Shown here: positions 1 to 9,212 of the stretch, in pieces | Position numbering within the stretch: the stretch's first letter is position 1 | Layout of the letters: each line of letters begins with the position of its first letter | NCBI GenBank assembly: GCA_022457155.1 | Contig: JAJGOT010000170.1 | Location: 290,001-354,000, forward strand | Direction of reading: 5' to 3' | From: Cladopsammia gracilis | Lineage: Eukaryota > Cnidaria > Anthozoa > Scleractinia > Dendrophylliidae | DNA length: 64,000 bases | Position numbers and translations under genes: made by a program | Notes under the pieces: model-generated | Told to the model about the DNA's origin: nothing | The model's database searches: none | The model's input: only the letters and a program-made list of their open reading frames with translations

Positions 1-1258
1 TTTATTGCGCTAAACAAAACAATTATTAAGAACTTCATCTCCCTTCTATAGTTTCCTTGCACTCCACTCATTTGCATTTCCCGGCATTCCGTTCGAAAAC
101 GATTCAACGACGTCTTTATCTTGGCAAAGGGTAAAGCAGTGTTATTTTTCCATTGATTCTGTAGACTTATTATTCGACCTAGTATTTTAAAGTACGAATA
201 CGCACCAAAATTCGTGCAAATATAACACATATTACCTAAAGGCTAAAAAATATAGCCTGACTCGTAAAAGTACCCAGCCGTACAACACAACTTTTCTCTG
301 ATAACCTCTATGTATTTCATAATGAGGCTTTTACCCAATGCTGATCCGAATGAATTTTCCGCATCAATACCAACCATGTAATCATTTGAATAATTTTAAA
401 ATTGATTTCTTTTATTTAATTAGAAGTAAAATGAAGCTTTACCTTGAAAAAGAATAAGATACAGTCTTTCAAACCACTGGCGTTGTCATTAAATATGTGG
501 TTTTAATTGTTTTTTAATAGTGACGGATTTGTCGGCTTCTTTGAAAGGCATATAAAACAGGATGTATCCAAAGTAACATCTTGAGCTGAAGGCAATTTTA
601 GAATTGCGAAATTACATGAATTCGTATTTTTATTTCTGTTTATGCTTTTGTAGCTTTGTTTTTTAATAATTTAATACCCAGACACTTTCTTTTAAGGGAA
701 GAAGAAAATAAGATTGCCTTATCTAAAATTAACATGTCATAATAATTCAATTGAATGCATGCAAATAAATAGAGACGATTCGCGTACCCCGAAAGAAATA
801 AAACAATTTAAAATCCCACCGCTAATCCAGGGAATCCTGCCTCTTTACTCCATTTTAACGCAGCGGGAGATCGAGCTCAGTTTTCTATTTCCAAACGACA
901 AGAAACAACGCTTACCTTTTTAGTTTTTTAGACGTAATTAACATAGTGCCGAATATTTTATGAGAAGTGTCCATTTCTTGTTTTTAAGCTCATGGTTATA
1001 AACACTTGACGCGACGTCAGAAAGCGTTTAAAGTCACATTTACGTCTTAGATCCCGGCTAAGCCTATATTTCCTATATTTTGGGGAAAAATCTTGAGCCA
1101 AAGTCAGCCTCCAGTAAACTCAATCTGAAACTAACTAACGGGCAGTAACGTCGACGGCTTTATCATTCTCCATCATTAAAGTAAACGCGCAGTATCGTCG
1201 ACGGTTTCATCATTCTCCATCATTAAAGTATACGCAACCTCAAGTAGTCAGTAGTGCG
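1..1258. other. AT-rich intergenic stretch, no gene seen
   Basis: No frame here has coding character; the only open frame (about 714-923) is short and of low complexity. A short direct repeat of about 40 bp lies at 1149-1188 and 1196-1235 (shared core CATTCTCCATCATTAAAGTA, period about 47 bp), just downstream of the minus-strand open frame at 1259-1600. Confidence 0.5.
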
Positions 1259-1600
1259 TCACTCGGTAATTTTCAAATCGAGTTCAGTCTTTAGCTTTTC
1301 TTGAATACTCTGTAGATCGTCTTCATAATCCTTGTCAAGTGTCGCGGTTTTGTCCAATATGCTCGAAACCTTCGTTAACTTTTTGAGTGCCTGGTCAAAC
1401 TCGTAGAAGCCTTCGGATTTGCATTTTCTCAGAGGATCTATGGGAAACTCATTCGAAATCTCCGAAGCCCACTGAACTGACTTTTTATGTTGTCGCTTTT
1501 CTTTTGCTTTTTTCTCGACATCCTTGGACTGTTTCTGCGGTTCTGAAGGTGCGCTACATGCTCGTCGTCTTCTAGTGGACGCAATTCGACCCCGCATCAT
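1259..1600 (-). CDS. Small charged hypothetical protein (113 aa), possibly a first or single exon
   Basis: An uninterrupted 113-codon frame on the minus strand, starting at tandem ATG codons at 1600 with A at -3 (AAAATGATG), and ending at 1259. The N-terminus is Arg/Ser rich (STRRRR near residues 8-14), followed by a Lys-rich stretch (residues 27-40) that could act as a nuclear localisation signal. The C-terminal half (about 67-113) is rich in Leu, Asp, Glu and Lys with heptad-like spacing, suggesting a coiled coil. I do not recognise the family. The composition is more protein-like than the other short frames nearby, and no repeat copy of it is seen in the window, which favours a host gene or exon. 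It could still be a chance frame. No convincing polyadenylation signal was placed. Confidence 0.4.
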   Translation of the reverse strand: MMRGRIASTRRRRACSAPSEPQKQSKDVEKKAKEKRQHKKSVQWASEISNEFPIDPLRKCKSEGFYEFDQALKKLTKVSSILDKTATLDKDYEDDLQSIQEKLKTELDLKITE

Positions 1601-2969
1601 TTTGAACTTAACATCGGTTCATTTTTCCCTTGCCCGCTGTTTACCTGTCAAGAAAAAGGCCTATTTGCAGGTTTGAATGAAATGTTTAAATTTAATCACC
1701 TGTTATATTACAAAGCAACATGTCACTGGCTATTCACCAAAGTTAAGTGTCACATGACCTGGGTTTTAAGTTGTTTGTTTTCAGTGAAAAAGGATTCAGT
1801 CTACAATTTTACGCTATTGGTTAGCTGCTTAAATATGCAAATAACCCTTCTGTTTGTTTTTGATGCGGTCTCGATTATTCAAGGCGAATTTGTTTTTAGC
1901 AAAACTATATTTCATGACTCCCGTTTAGCGAATGTAAGGGAAGTGTTTTCCTCAACGTATTTCTTTTTTTTTTTTTCAGACGCTTCTATTTGTGACGGCT
2001 AAAATTGTCTTTCGTGCGTTGTATATGTTATTGTCCCCCCACATCAATAATGCTTAACTACTTAACGATTGTATCAAGCTCGTTCAATTTGTGTTACGTG
2101 GCACAGCTGTCGAGGAGTTGAATTGGAATAGGGGCGTCGAAGAACAGACAACATATTGATCGAGAAATTGATTAAATTTCGTGTAATTCATATTCTCAAC
2201 TGAGACAACCTTAAATTTGGTCATTTGAAGTTTTTAGAAAAATATATAACAAACTGAATATTACAGCCATTGGATCCTCTTGTTTTATTACACTATCGCT
2301 ACCGTCGCCTTTTCGGTGCCAGGTAAATGGCCTCTTAACAAAGTGTCAGCCTATTCATCTTCTTAATAAGCAAATCTCCTTTATTTAAAGACCATTTGTC
2401 AATATTGAAAACAACCTAAATATTTATTTTGTCTTAGTTTGAATTTAAATTTGCTGACGCATCCCAGGATATTGTATGTTATCCGCCAGAACAAAAGAAC
2501 CTTTCAAATTTTTGCAGATAAAATAAAATAAATATATTTAAAGATGTAGTCATTTAGTGTATTTTGGAATGGGGTCTCTATATATTGTTCATAATTTTGC
2601 GTCTCGAATTGAAAAACGAGAAAAACGGTAGCAGATGTTGTACATAATTTACACCGGTGGACATTGCAAATTTAAAATTCCTCTTTTCTATAAATTTAAG
2701 ATTTTTACGGCTTTAAAGATTTGTGACTTCTGAGCACATGACTCATACACATAATGAAATACTTGCGGTACTGAAATATTATAACAGTAACTTAACAGTG
2801 AATTGATACACATGTACCTGAAAATGAGGAGCCGATGCTACCATTTACACAAGCCAGTCATTGGAAATTACATGCATAAACATGAAATGATTTAATTTGA
2901 CTTTAATGGAAAAAGAAAAGTTACAAATGAGATGCAGCCAAATCACCTGGAAAAATTTTGAAGCCCGAG
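1601..2969. other. Intergenic, nothing recognised
   Basis: AT-rich sequence without a supported gene. It contains a short poly-T run near 1965-1977. The plus-strand frame at 1673-2002 is Phe/Leu/Ser rich, encoded by T-rich sequence, and shows no motif. Confidence 0.45.
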
Positions 2970-2973
2970 TTAA

Positions 2974-3792
2974 GGTCGCGGGGGATACTTGGCCATGAAT
3001 AAATTCATAAGGCAAAATTTTGACAGGGGTGTCACTTTTAAAAACGCTATATCGTGAAGGTTTGAAAGCCGATTTCGCTAAAATTTAACAGAGATATTGG
3101 CGAATAATGGAAGTGCGTAAGGATTGTTTTTTACTGAGGGGATCGCGCTTGCGGCAATACTGTAAGCCACTAAAGTTATCTTTTCTTAAAACGTGGTTTT
3201 GTGTCCAAGTTTGCTCCTCGAGAAGAACACAAAGCAAGTTGATTTCCCCACTCACTGATCCGTCAAAACGTCTATTGTGTCATATCTGACTCCGATTTTT
3301 TGATTTCAACTTTAATTTAGCTTTTAAAGGAGTAAAATTGTCCATGTTAGAATTTGAAGCCTCATATCTTCCCTTTGAAAGCCTATTTAAAAATTTCGAG
3401 TCAGATATGACAATCTACAATACACATAGTTTACCTCCTTGCAGTGTCAACTCATGAAATTCTCTATCCGCGCTGAATTCTTGGACACAAAATTGCTTGT
3501 TTTTACGCTTCCGAAGGCTTCCCGAGCAAACACGAATGCAAAAAAATATAAATTTATGGTAATTTTGCTAATTTTAATCCACGCGCTATTGTCAACACTT
3601 CATGCGGAAAGAACAATGCGTTAAAAAATAGTGTATTTTACCAGACAGCGCTTTGCACGTGCAATTATTGATGCAGAAACATTACAGAGCCTGTTCGTGA
3701 ATATTTCGCGCATTTTCGGTATCAGCCGTCGCACTTCGTGCATACTCTTTTCATAAATGCATACTGATGAGCGGAACCTGTCCCCCGCGACC
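2974..3792. mobile_element. TTAA-flanked non-autonomous DNA transposon (819 bp)
   Basis: The ends are a perfect 12-bp inverted repeat, GGTCGCGGGGGA at 2974 and its complement ending at 3792. They are flanked directly by TTAA at 2970-2973 and 3793-3796. TTAA duplication is the signature of piggyBac- and Kolobok-type transposases; the GGTCG start is not piggyBac-like, so the superfamily is left open. The interior carries further inverted segments (for example TTTTGTGTCCAAG near 3200 and its complement near 3480), so the unit could fold back on itself. No transposase frame is present. Confidence 0.8.
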
Positions 3793-3829
3793 TTAAGCGA
3801 GTTATGGGCAAAGAATATTTAGAAAATTA

Positions 3830-4013
3830 ATGTATTTTCCGCTGGTATTCCAAGTAATTTATGCTACTTGTTAAGCTTTATCACCTGCCGCACCCTCTAT
3901 TGTGTATTACACACGTCCTATTGGTCAGCTTTCCAGTACTTATAGACCTTGGCCTATTCATGAATTTCATTCACGCTTGCGGTTCCACACAGTTTACACA
4001 TCCCTTTACCCCA
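3830..4013 (+). repeat. Split direct repeat A1 of the forward YR retroelement
   Basis: 184 bp nearly identical to 4732-4915 and to the complements of 34623-34806, 35525-35708 and 37537-37720. It begins ATGTATTTTCCGCTGG and ends at TTTACCCCA. Confidence 0.85.
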
Positions 4014-4024
4014 TCTTCGGACTA

Positions 4025-4578
4025 ATGCCTAGCGATCAGAGGCGATCTGAAGGATCTTCCGTTCCGGCAGAAACAGGCCAAACGAGCGACGAACGCGGAG
4101 GCAACTCGCGAAATGTTGATCAAGTATTTTCCACGTTCAAGGGCTATCTCGAGCAGAAATTGGAAGATAAAGAGAAGCAGGTCGTTCAAAAGAGTAGGAT
4201 GGATAAAGAAATAGTGCAGTTGAAGTACAAGGGCGTTCGAGCTGAACACTGAATTAGACTCCATCCTTGAAAGTATTCAAATCGAGAGCGAACGCGGGGA
4301 GCCTAATTTGGCTTGTATAAAGACTCTTTCCTAAGAAGCCAGGCAGCGTATCTACAAACGACAGAAGCTGATAAAGGTCGCAGTTAAAAGTAAGGACGGT
4401 TGGCAAGTGGTAGCGGAATACGAGTCAAACGAACTGGCATCCGGCTCAGAAGATGAATAGCGGCTTAAGAAGGCCAGAGAAGCGGCGAGTCGTAAAAGGC
4501 GACAGAGAGATCAACGTGCGAGCGACCGCGGAAAGAAAGCAAGTTTTTCTACGCGCGCTGACAATCAGCTTTCTCGTG
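4025..4578 (+). pseudogene. gag-like exon 1 of the YR retroelement (broken)
   Basis: The frame begins ATG at 4025 (MPSDQRRSEG) and encodes a charged, coiled-coil-prone Gag-like segment (YLEQKLEDKEKQ, then after a frameshift LDSILESIQIES, RQRIYKRQKLIK, KDGWQVVAEYES, RKRRQRDQRASDRGKK). A one-base shift near 4230 and stops TAA (in CTTTCCTAAGAAGCC, near 4332) and TAG (near 4458) break it. The exon ends CTCGTG followed by GTAAGA at 4579, a good 5' splice site. Splicing to 4958 restores the phase and leads into the zinc knuckle. Gag proteins of this class bind the element RNA; that role is from family knowledge. Confidence 0.6.
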
Positions 4579-4618
4579 GTAAGAAAAAGCGCCTTTCATT
4601 TTACTTTGTGAATTCATA

Positions 4619-4731
4619 TGTGCTGGATTCGCTTGCGTATCCTACCATACTTTGTGTCTGGTGATTGATATTACGGGAATTGAAGGGTAAAATGATTTAC
4701 GTTCGTTTGAGCGCAGCGAATTAGAACGTAA
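4619..4731 (+). repeat. Split direct repeat B1
   Basis: 113 bp matching 9100-9212, abutting A2 directly. Its last 35 bp contain an 8-bp inverted repeat, TTACGTTC (4697) and GAACGTAA (4724-4731), a plausible recombinase-binding end. Confidence 0.85.
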
Positions 4732-4915
4732 ATGTATTTTCCGCTGGTATTCCAAGTAATTTATGCTACTTGTTAAGCTTTATCACCTGCCGCACCCTCT
4801 ATTGTGTATTACACACGTCCTATTGGTCAGCTTTCCAGTACTTATAGACCTTGGCCTATTCATGAATTTCATTCACGCTTGCGGTTCCACACAGTTTACA
4901 CATCCCTTTACCCCA
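4732..4915 (+). repeat. Split direct repeat A2
   Basis: Second copy of A; the B1-A2 boundary GAACGTA/AATGTATT is a head-to-tail junction equivalent to a circularised element. Confidence 0.85.
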
Positions 4916-4957
4916 CCCCCCCCCCCCCCCGGGTTTATGTTTCGCTTTATTTTGTAG

Positions 4958-6055
4958 GCCGTAGAGACGCTACTGGCGGCAACTTCCGTTGCTACAAATG
5001 CGGAAGACTTGGGCTTTGGGCTAAGGACTGCAAACTCGTGTCTTGGCAAGGAGGTTACCGGTCCCTTAGCTGCAATACATACCCTGGACGCTAATATAAC
5101 AAGCCGGTTGAAAGCGAATCACTTCAGTTTCAATCAAAGCGGCGAAGAGGACTTGGCACAGGTAGAGGATGTGATGAAGAAATATGAATTCGGAAGCGGA
5201 CAGGTTTGAGGTGTTAAGGGTAGTCTAAAGAAAAATCTAGGGTTTTGGAGATCTATTGGTGCTCCGATTTTTATTTTGACAGCCATTGGCAAAGGCTATA
5301 AATTACCGTTTACTAGATTCCCATTGTCTGAAAAACTAAAAAACGTAGTTCCGCGCTACTGCATGCTGAATTTGTGAATCAAGCCGTCATTGAGCTAGCT
5401 AATTCTGGTCAAATTCGCAGGTTGATCAGCAACCTTTAGTTGTTTATCCCTTGTCAGTATCTATATAGCCATGGGGCGAAGAGGCTAATTCTGAATTTAT
5501 GCCACGTTAATAGGACGTTAAGTAAACACAGGGTCAAATATGAAGATTGGGAAGTCGCTATCGCTTATTTTACCAAGGTTCGTGCATGTTCTCTTTCGAT
5601 TTAAAAAATGGCTATCGCCATATCGATATCTCACAAGAACACCAACCCTATCTGGGATTTTCCTGGCGAGATCCTGAGTCCTATAATGATATATATTATA
5701 TTTTACTGTTCTTCCGTTTGGGCGTTCAACAGCTCCTCGTATATTTACAAAGGTTTTAAACCTTTAGAGAAACACTGGAGTATACAGGGGATCTACATAG
5801 CCATTTTCTTGGACAACGGTCGGCGACAGTCCAGTATACTGAAGGTTGCCGCGTTAAGGCCCTGGCTGTAAAGCAGGATTTATGTAATGCGGGTTTTGTA
5901 ATTTATGACGAGAAACCGGTATGGGACCCCATTCAAATATTGGACTGGTTAGGCATAACCTTGAATTCCGTATTGGGTACTTTAAAATTGTAGGTAGAAG
6001 AATTACAAAGATTATTGATACCATAGTCAATAACGACCGTGTAATTCTCACTGAT
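4958..6055 (+). pseudogene. Zinc knuckle and reverse transcriptase of the forward YR retroelement
   Basis: After the 3' splice site comes a CCHC-type knuckle, CYKCGRLGLWAKDC, in which the expected His is Leu (CTT at 5014-5016). Reverse transcriptase motifs follow, in shifting frames: FDLKNGYRHIDISQEHQPYLGF near 5600, the palm/fingers (FRLGVQQL) near 5715, and the active site IFLDNG near 5806-5820, where the second catalytic Asp of xxDD is Asn (AAC at 5815-5817). The DWLGITL-type segment after the active site is present near 5940. Frameshifts separate these blocks. The enzyme would copy element RNA into DNA; here it must be inactive. The same lesions are present in the inverted copy. Confidence 0.7.
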
Positions 6056-6282
6056 TAATTAATAATTAGTAATTCTCAATAATAGAACGTGTAATTCTCA
6101 CTGATTTAAAGTTTTCCGCTATAGACTAAGCTTCCTTCATCGATCAAATTATTTCTACTGCATCAGCAGTGGGCAACTTTGGTAGGATAATGACCAGTCA
6201 TTGCATCATGTCTATTTTGTGTCGAGATAAGTGGGATTCCAAATTTCTGCCTTGATGCTTACTGCAAAGAGGAATTATATTT

Positions 6283-7155
6283 TTGAAGGAGAAGCTGGTT
6301 AATATCAATAGCAGATATTGCTTTGTAAGTAAAGATAATATTTATTTTGTATATTCAGATGCCAGTGCTACTGAGGGTGGTGCATTTGTTGACCCAAACA
6401 ATGAATTTGTGTGTCACAAAACGTGGACGCAGGACGAGCGTTTTCAAGTGCCACGTGGAGGGAGTTGTCCGTTATTGAATTTTCATTGCAATCTTTTGCC
6501 TTGAGTGCTCCAAGGATCGCATTTTAGTGGTTTACTGATAGCCAAGCGGCTGCTAAAATCGTTGAAGGGGGTAGCACGAAATTGGTTTTTCGCAAGATGG
6601 ACCGGAGTATTTTTAACATTTGCATTCGATTGTATATCTATTTGGAGGTCCTATGGTTCCCTCCTACTGTTAATCAGCAAGTTGGGTTATATTAGTCGGC
6701 TAATTGATATAGATGATTGGCAAATTACATGCGTTTTTTCTACCTCTTGAGCATCGGTGGGGGCCCTATAGTGTCAATTGTCTTACCAACTATTACAATC
6801 ACAAACTCCCTAAGTTCTATTCACGGTGATGAAACCCATACACTGCGGATGTCGATCTTTTCGTTTAGCATCTCCGCGGTGAGAATTGTCGGGTGTTTCC
6901 CCCTGTTGGTATTATTCTGCGGGTATTACATTATATGGAATGTCAGTATGCTGTTGGCACACTTGTTGTACTCGTTGGTCTTCGGCTCATTACTGCTCAT
7001 TAATTATGCATATAAATATAATAGTTATCTCGTGACCCACGGTATTCATATCGGGAAGGAGGTTTTAACGCGCGGGAGAAACTCTCATTCGCTTTTAGGG
7101 TCAGATCAATTCACAGGAGATATTGTCGCCCTAAGAATGGAATTTACTGCGTAAT
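6283..7155 (+). pseudogene. RNase H and C-terminal pol region of the forward YR retroelement
   Basis: The RNase H block begins with YSDASATEGGAFV near 6350 (Asp of the first motif) and continues with a shifted WREL- and TDSQAA-like region near 6460-6560. Segments of the DIRS/Ngaro connecting region follow (residues resembling DWQI..F and PTI) to 7155. At least three frame changes occur, one between 6504 and 6505. The region removes RNA from the RNA:DNA hybrid in functional relatives. Confidence 0.6.
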
Positions 7156-7662
7156 TTATTAGTAGAATTTATATGTTGTACGGGCACGGGCCTAGATAAT
7201 GATTTCTCAATACATGCGGCACGGGGCCCAGACTACGATCTATTGATTTGTGCGGCACTGGCCGAATATGGATTGGAGTTTACCGCGTAATTTATTATGA
7301 GCGAAATTTATATATGGCACGGGGCACGGGCCTAGATAATGATTTCTCAATATATGCGGCACGGGCCCAGACTACGATCTATTGATTTGTGTGACACTGG
7401 CCGAGTATGGATTGGAGTTTACTGCGTAATTTATTAGTGAAATTTATATATTGCACGGGCACGGGCCTAGATAATGATTTCTCAATATATGCGGCAGGGA
7501 CCTAGACTATGATCCATTGATTTGTGTGGCACTGGCCGAATGGGGATCCATTGATTTGTGTGGCACTGGCCGAATGGGGATCCATTGATTTGTGTGGCAC
7601 TGGCCGAATAGGGATTCATTGCTTTATGTGGCACTGGCTTGAAACAATGCCTTATCGATTTA
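7146..7662 (+). repeat. Tandem repeats at the pol/YR boundary
   Basis: A unit of about 130 bp (key string GGGCCTAGATAATGATTTCT, then ATCTATTGATTTGTG and GCACTGGCCGAATATGG) occurs about three times, followed by about four shorter units with the core TTGATTTGTGTGGCACTGGC. The inverted copy has fewer long units (32030-32400). Amplification has disrupted the coding frame. Confidence 0.7.
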
Positions 7663-7669
7663 TGTAGCA

Positions 7670-8330
7670 GTGACTTGTTCGGAGGAGGCGGCACTTAACT
7701 TGTTGGCAGTTTTGTGCGCTCATGATTACGGGTCGGGGTGTTCGGGTGTTGTTTCTAGTTCGTTTGTTCGTTTTCGTTCGTATGTTATGCTCTTGCTTTT
7801 TCAGACGTTTTCTTCAAGCAAAGGATGGAAGTGTTTTCGCAATTTTGCTTCACTGAGTGTTAATCAGGTGTTGGAGGCGATGTTGAAGTCCAGAGCAGAT
7901 AGTACAGCCACATCTTATGTGCGTGTTATTAAAACATTTATGAGCTTGTGTAAAATAAGACGGATATATATAGGGGAAGGAAACTACGTCTTTGTTAATG
8001 CATCTGGTTCTAAATGCTGCCCTGTGAGTGTTTAAGAAGGTATTTGAATGTAGCCGGTATTGGCGATAGTAGTACTCTCCCGTTATTTAGACCTCTCGTG
8101 TTTCACCGTAGTAACTCTAGTTATACCCTAGAAGTGGTAAGTTTTGTTACACTAGATGTAGGGAAGTTCTCAGAGATGCCTTAAGTCACCTAGGTTATAA
8201 CCCGCAACGATTATGGCCTTCATAGCCAAGGATCTGGTGGTGTTACATCCGCGGTGTGTATTATGTAATTTCTGGCGTTTGAGCAACGAAGTCAACGAGT
8301 TAGACAGAATTTGATATTTCTACGGCACGG
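7670..8330 (+). pseudogene. Tyrosine recombinase remnant of the forward YR retroelement
   Basis: 7670-8035 encodes a 121-aa open segment whose second half (VLEAMLKSRADSTATSYVRV, IKTFMSLCK) looks like the N-terminal DNA-binding (SAM-like) part of a tyrosine recombinase. Past a frameshift, YGLHSQGSGGVTSAV near 8215-8250 matches the HxxR box of these enzymes (usually HSLRSGGAT), but the Arg is Gly (GGA at 8230-8232). In the family the enzyme inserts the circular DNA intermediate. No C-terminal catalytic Tyr could be placed with confidence. Confidence 0.6.
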
Positions 8331-8376
8331 GAACAGCAGGGGCCGGGCATTATTGTTGTAGTGCATTGTGGGTAGC

Positions 8377-8400
8377 ATAACTTCGTTATAAGCGAAGTAT
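8377..8400. other. loxP-like short palindrome inside the YR retroelement
   Basis: Arms ATAACTTCG (8377-8385) and CGAAGTAT (8393-8400) around a 7-bp centre. The arms match the outer part of the loxP arm. The site is conserved in the inverted copy near 31300. It lies internally, not at an element end, so function is unknown and resemblance may be chance. Confidence 0.35.
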
Positions 8401-9099
8401 CGTACGTGGTTAGTCATTCTAGGCCTGCAACATTCAGCTTCAGTATTTATTTATTTATTTTTCTTACTGTGTAAGAACTTAGGCGCATTTTGTACTTATT
8501 GTGTAATACTTATATAGGGCCCCGTAGGATGGGCTACAGAGTTTGAGCCATGGATCCTACCCAGATTTCCTGCCGCATATTTTCCCCAAAAAGGGGTTTT
8601 TTGGGTGACAGGTTTTTTCTGGTCTCCGTTTAACCGCAGTTTCTTTGTATGTGAGTGGTTGCTCAGCTCTGGTTCGCCATTAGCATTGTATTATATTCAT
8701 TTTATGGATTTTGACTACACGTACCGTTAAATTGTATTGTTGTACTCATATTATTGTAATATGTTCGTAAATGCCGTTGGCGTCCGGCCGAAATGCAGCA
8801 AAATCAATCTATTGGAGCGTATGATGTGTGGAGTTGAGATGTAGCAATTCGATCCCAGAAAGGCTACTCATAATACATGGCCGAGATGGAAGTATGATTC
8901 CGCTGGGGACATGGATGTCGAAGGAAGCCTTAAGAGTAGGTTACAAGTAACTAAGTATTCGGCATTGTAATATTGCGGGACACATATATTTACTTTTTCC
9001 GTTGGATTAGTTAAGGTATACGAAGAATTGTAAGATATAGTAATTAGCCTATTTAGATGCATTCCCTTCTGTAACTTCATGTATGTGATGTAATAAAAC

Positions 9100-9212
9100 T
9101 GTGCTGGATTCGCTTGCGTATCCTACCATACTTTGTGTCTGGTGATTGATATTACGGGAATTGAAGGGTAAAATGATTTACGTTCGTTTGAGCGCAGCGA
9201 ATTAGAACGTAA
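9100..9212 (+). repeat. Terminal repeat B2 of the forward YR retroelement
   Basis: 113 bp identical or nearly identical to 4619-4731; it marks the 3' end of the element before GAGACG at 9213. Confidence 0.85.

Larger units (their letters stand above)
4579..4957 (+). other. Candidate intron enclosing the B1-A2 repeat junction
   Basis: The 5' site GTAAGA (4579) and the 3' site TTTTGTAG (ends 4957) flank 379 bp. Joining CGT-G to GC-CGT keeps the reading frame (phase 1) from the gag exon into the Arg-Arg-Asp...zinc-knuckle segment. The whole of B1 and A2 lies inside, including the poly-C run at 4914-4930. The inverted copy has the same sites (34582-34959, 378 bp). Splicing itself is inference. 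Confidence 0.5.
3830..9212 (+). mobile_element. DIRS/Ngaro-type tyrosine-recombinase retrotransposon, forward copy
   Basis: Order on the plus strand: repeat A1 (3830-4013), gag exon (4025-4578), repeat B1 (4619-4731), repeat A2 (4732-4915), zinc knuckle, reverse transcriptase, RNase H, tyrosine-recombinase remnant, repeat B2 (9100-9212). The element starts ATGTATTTTCCGC and ends GAACGTAA; the same ends are defined independently by the inverted copy at 30481-37720. Split direct repeats without LTRs or target duplication are characteristic of Ngaro/PAT-class YR retroelements. All frames carry stops or frameshifts, so the copy is dead. Unusually, the B1-A2 junction lies between gag and pol, not beside B2 at the 3' end. 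Confidence 0.8.

Noticed and set aside
3902..4252. 116-aa intact protein starting at 3902
   Set aside because: It runs from non-coding repeat A into the gag exon; the more likely start is ATG at 4025, and the frame is broken afterwards.
6717..7154. 145-aa membrane-like protein in the YR element (and 160-aa counterpart at 32360-32842)
   Set aside because: Hydrophobic look comes from an out-of-frame reading of the DIRS/Ngaro connection region; family residues appear in other frames.
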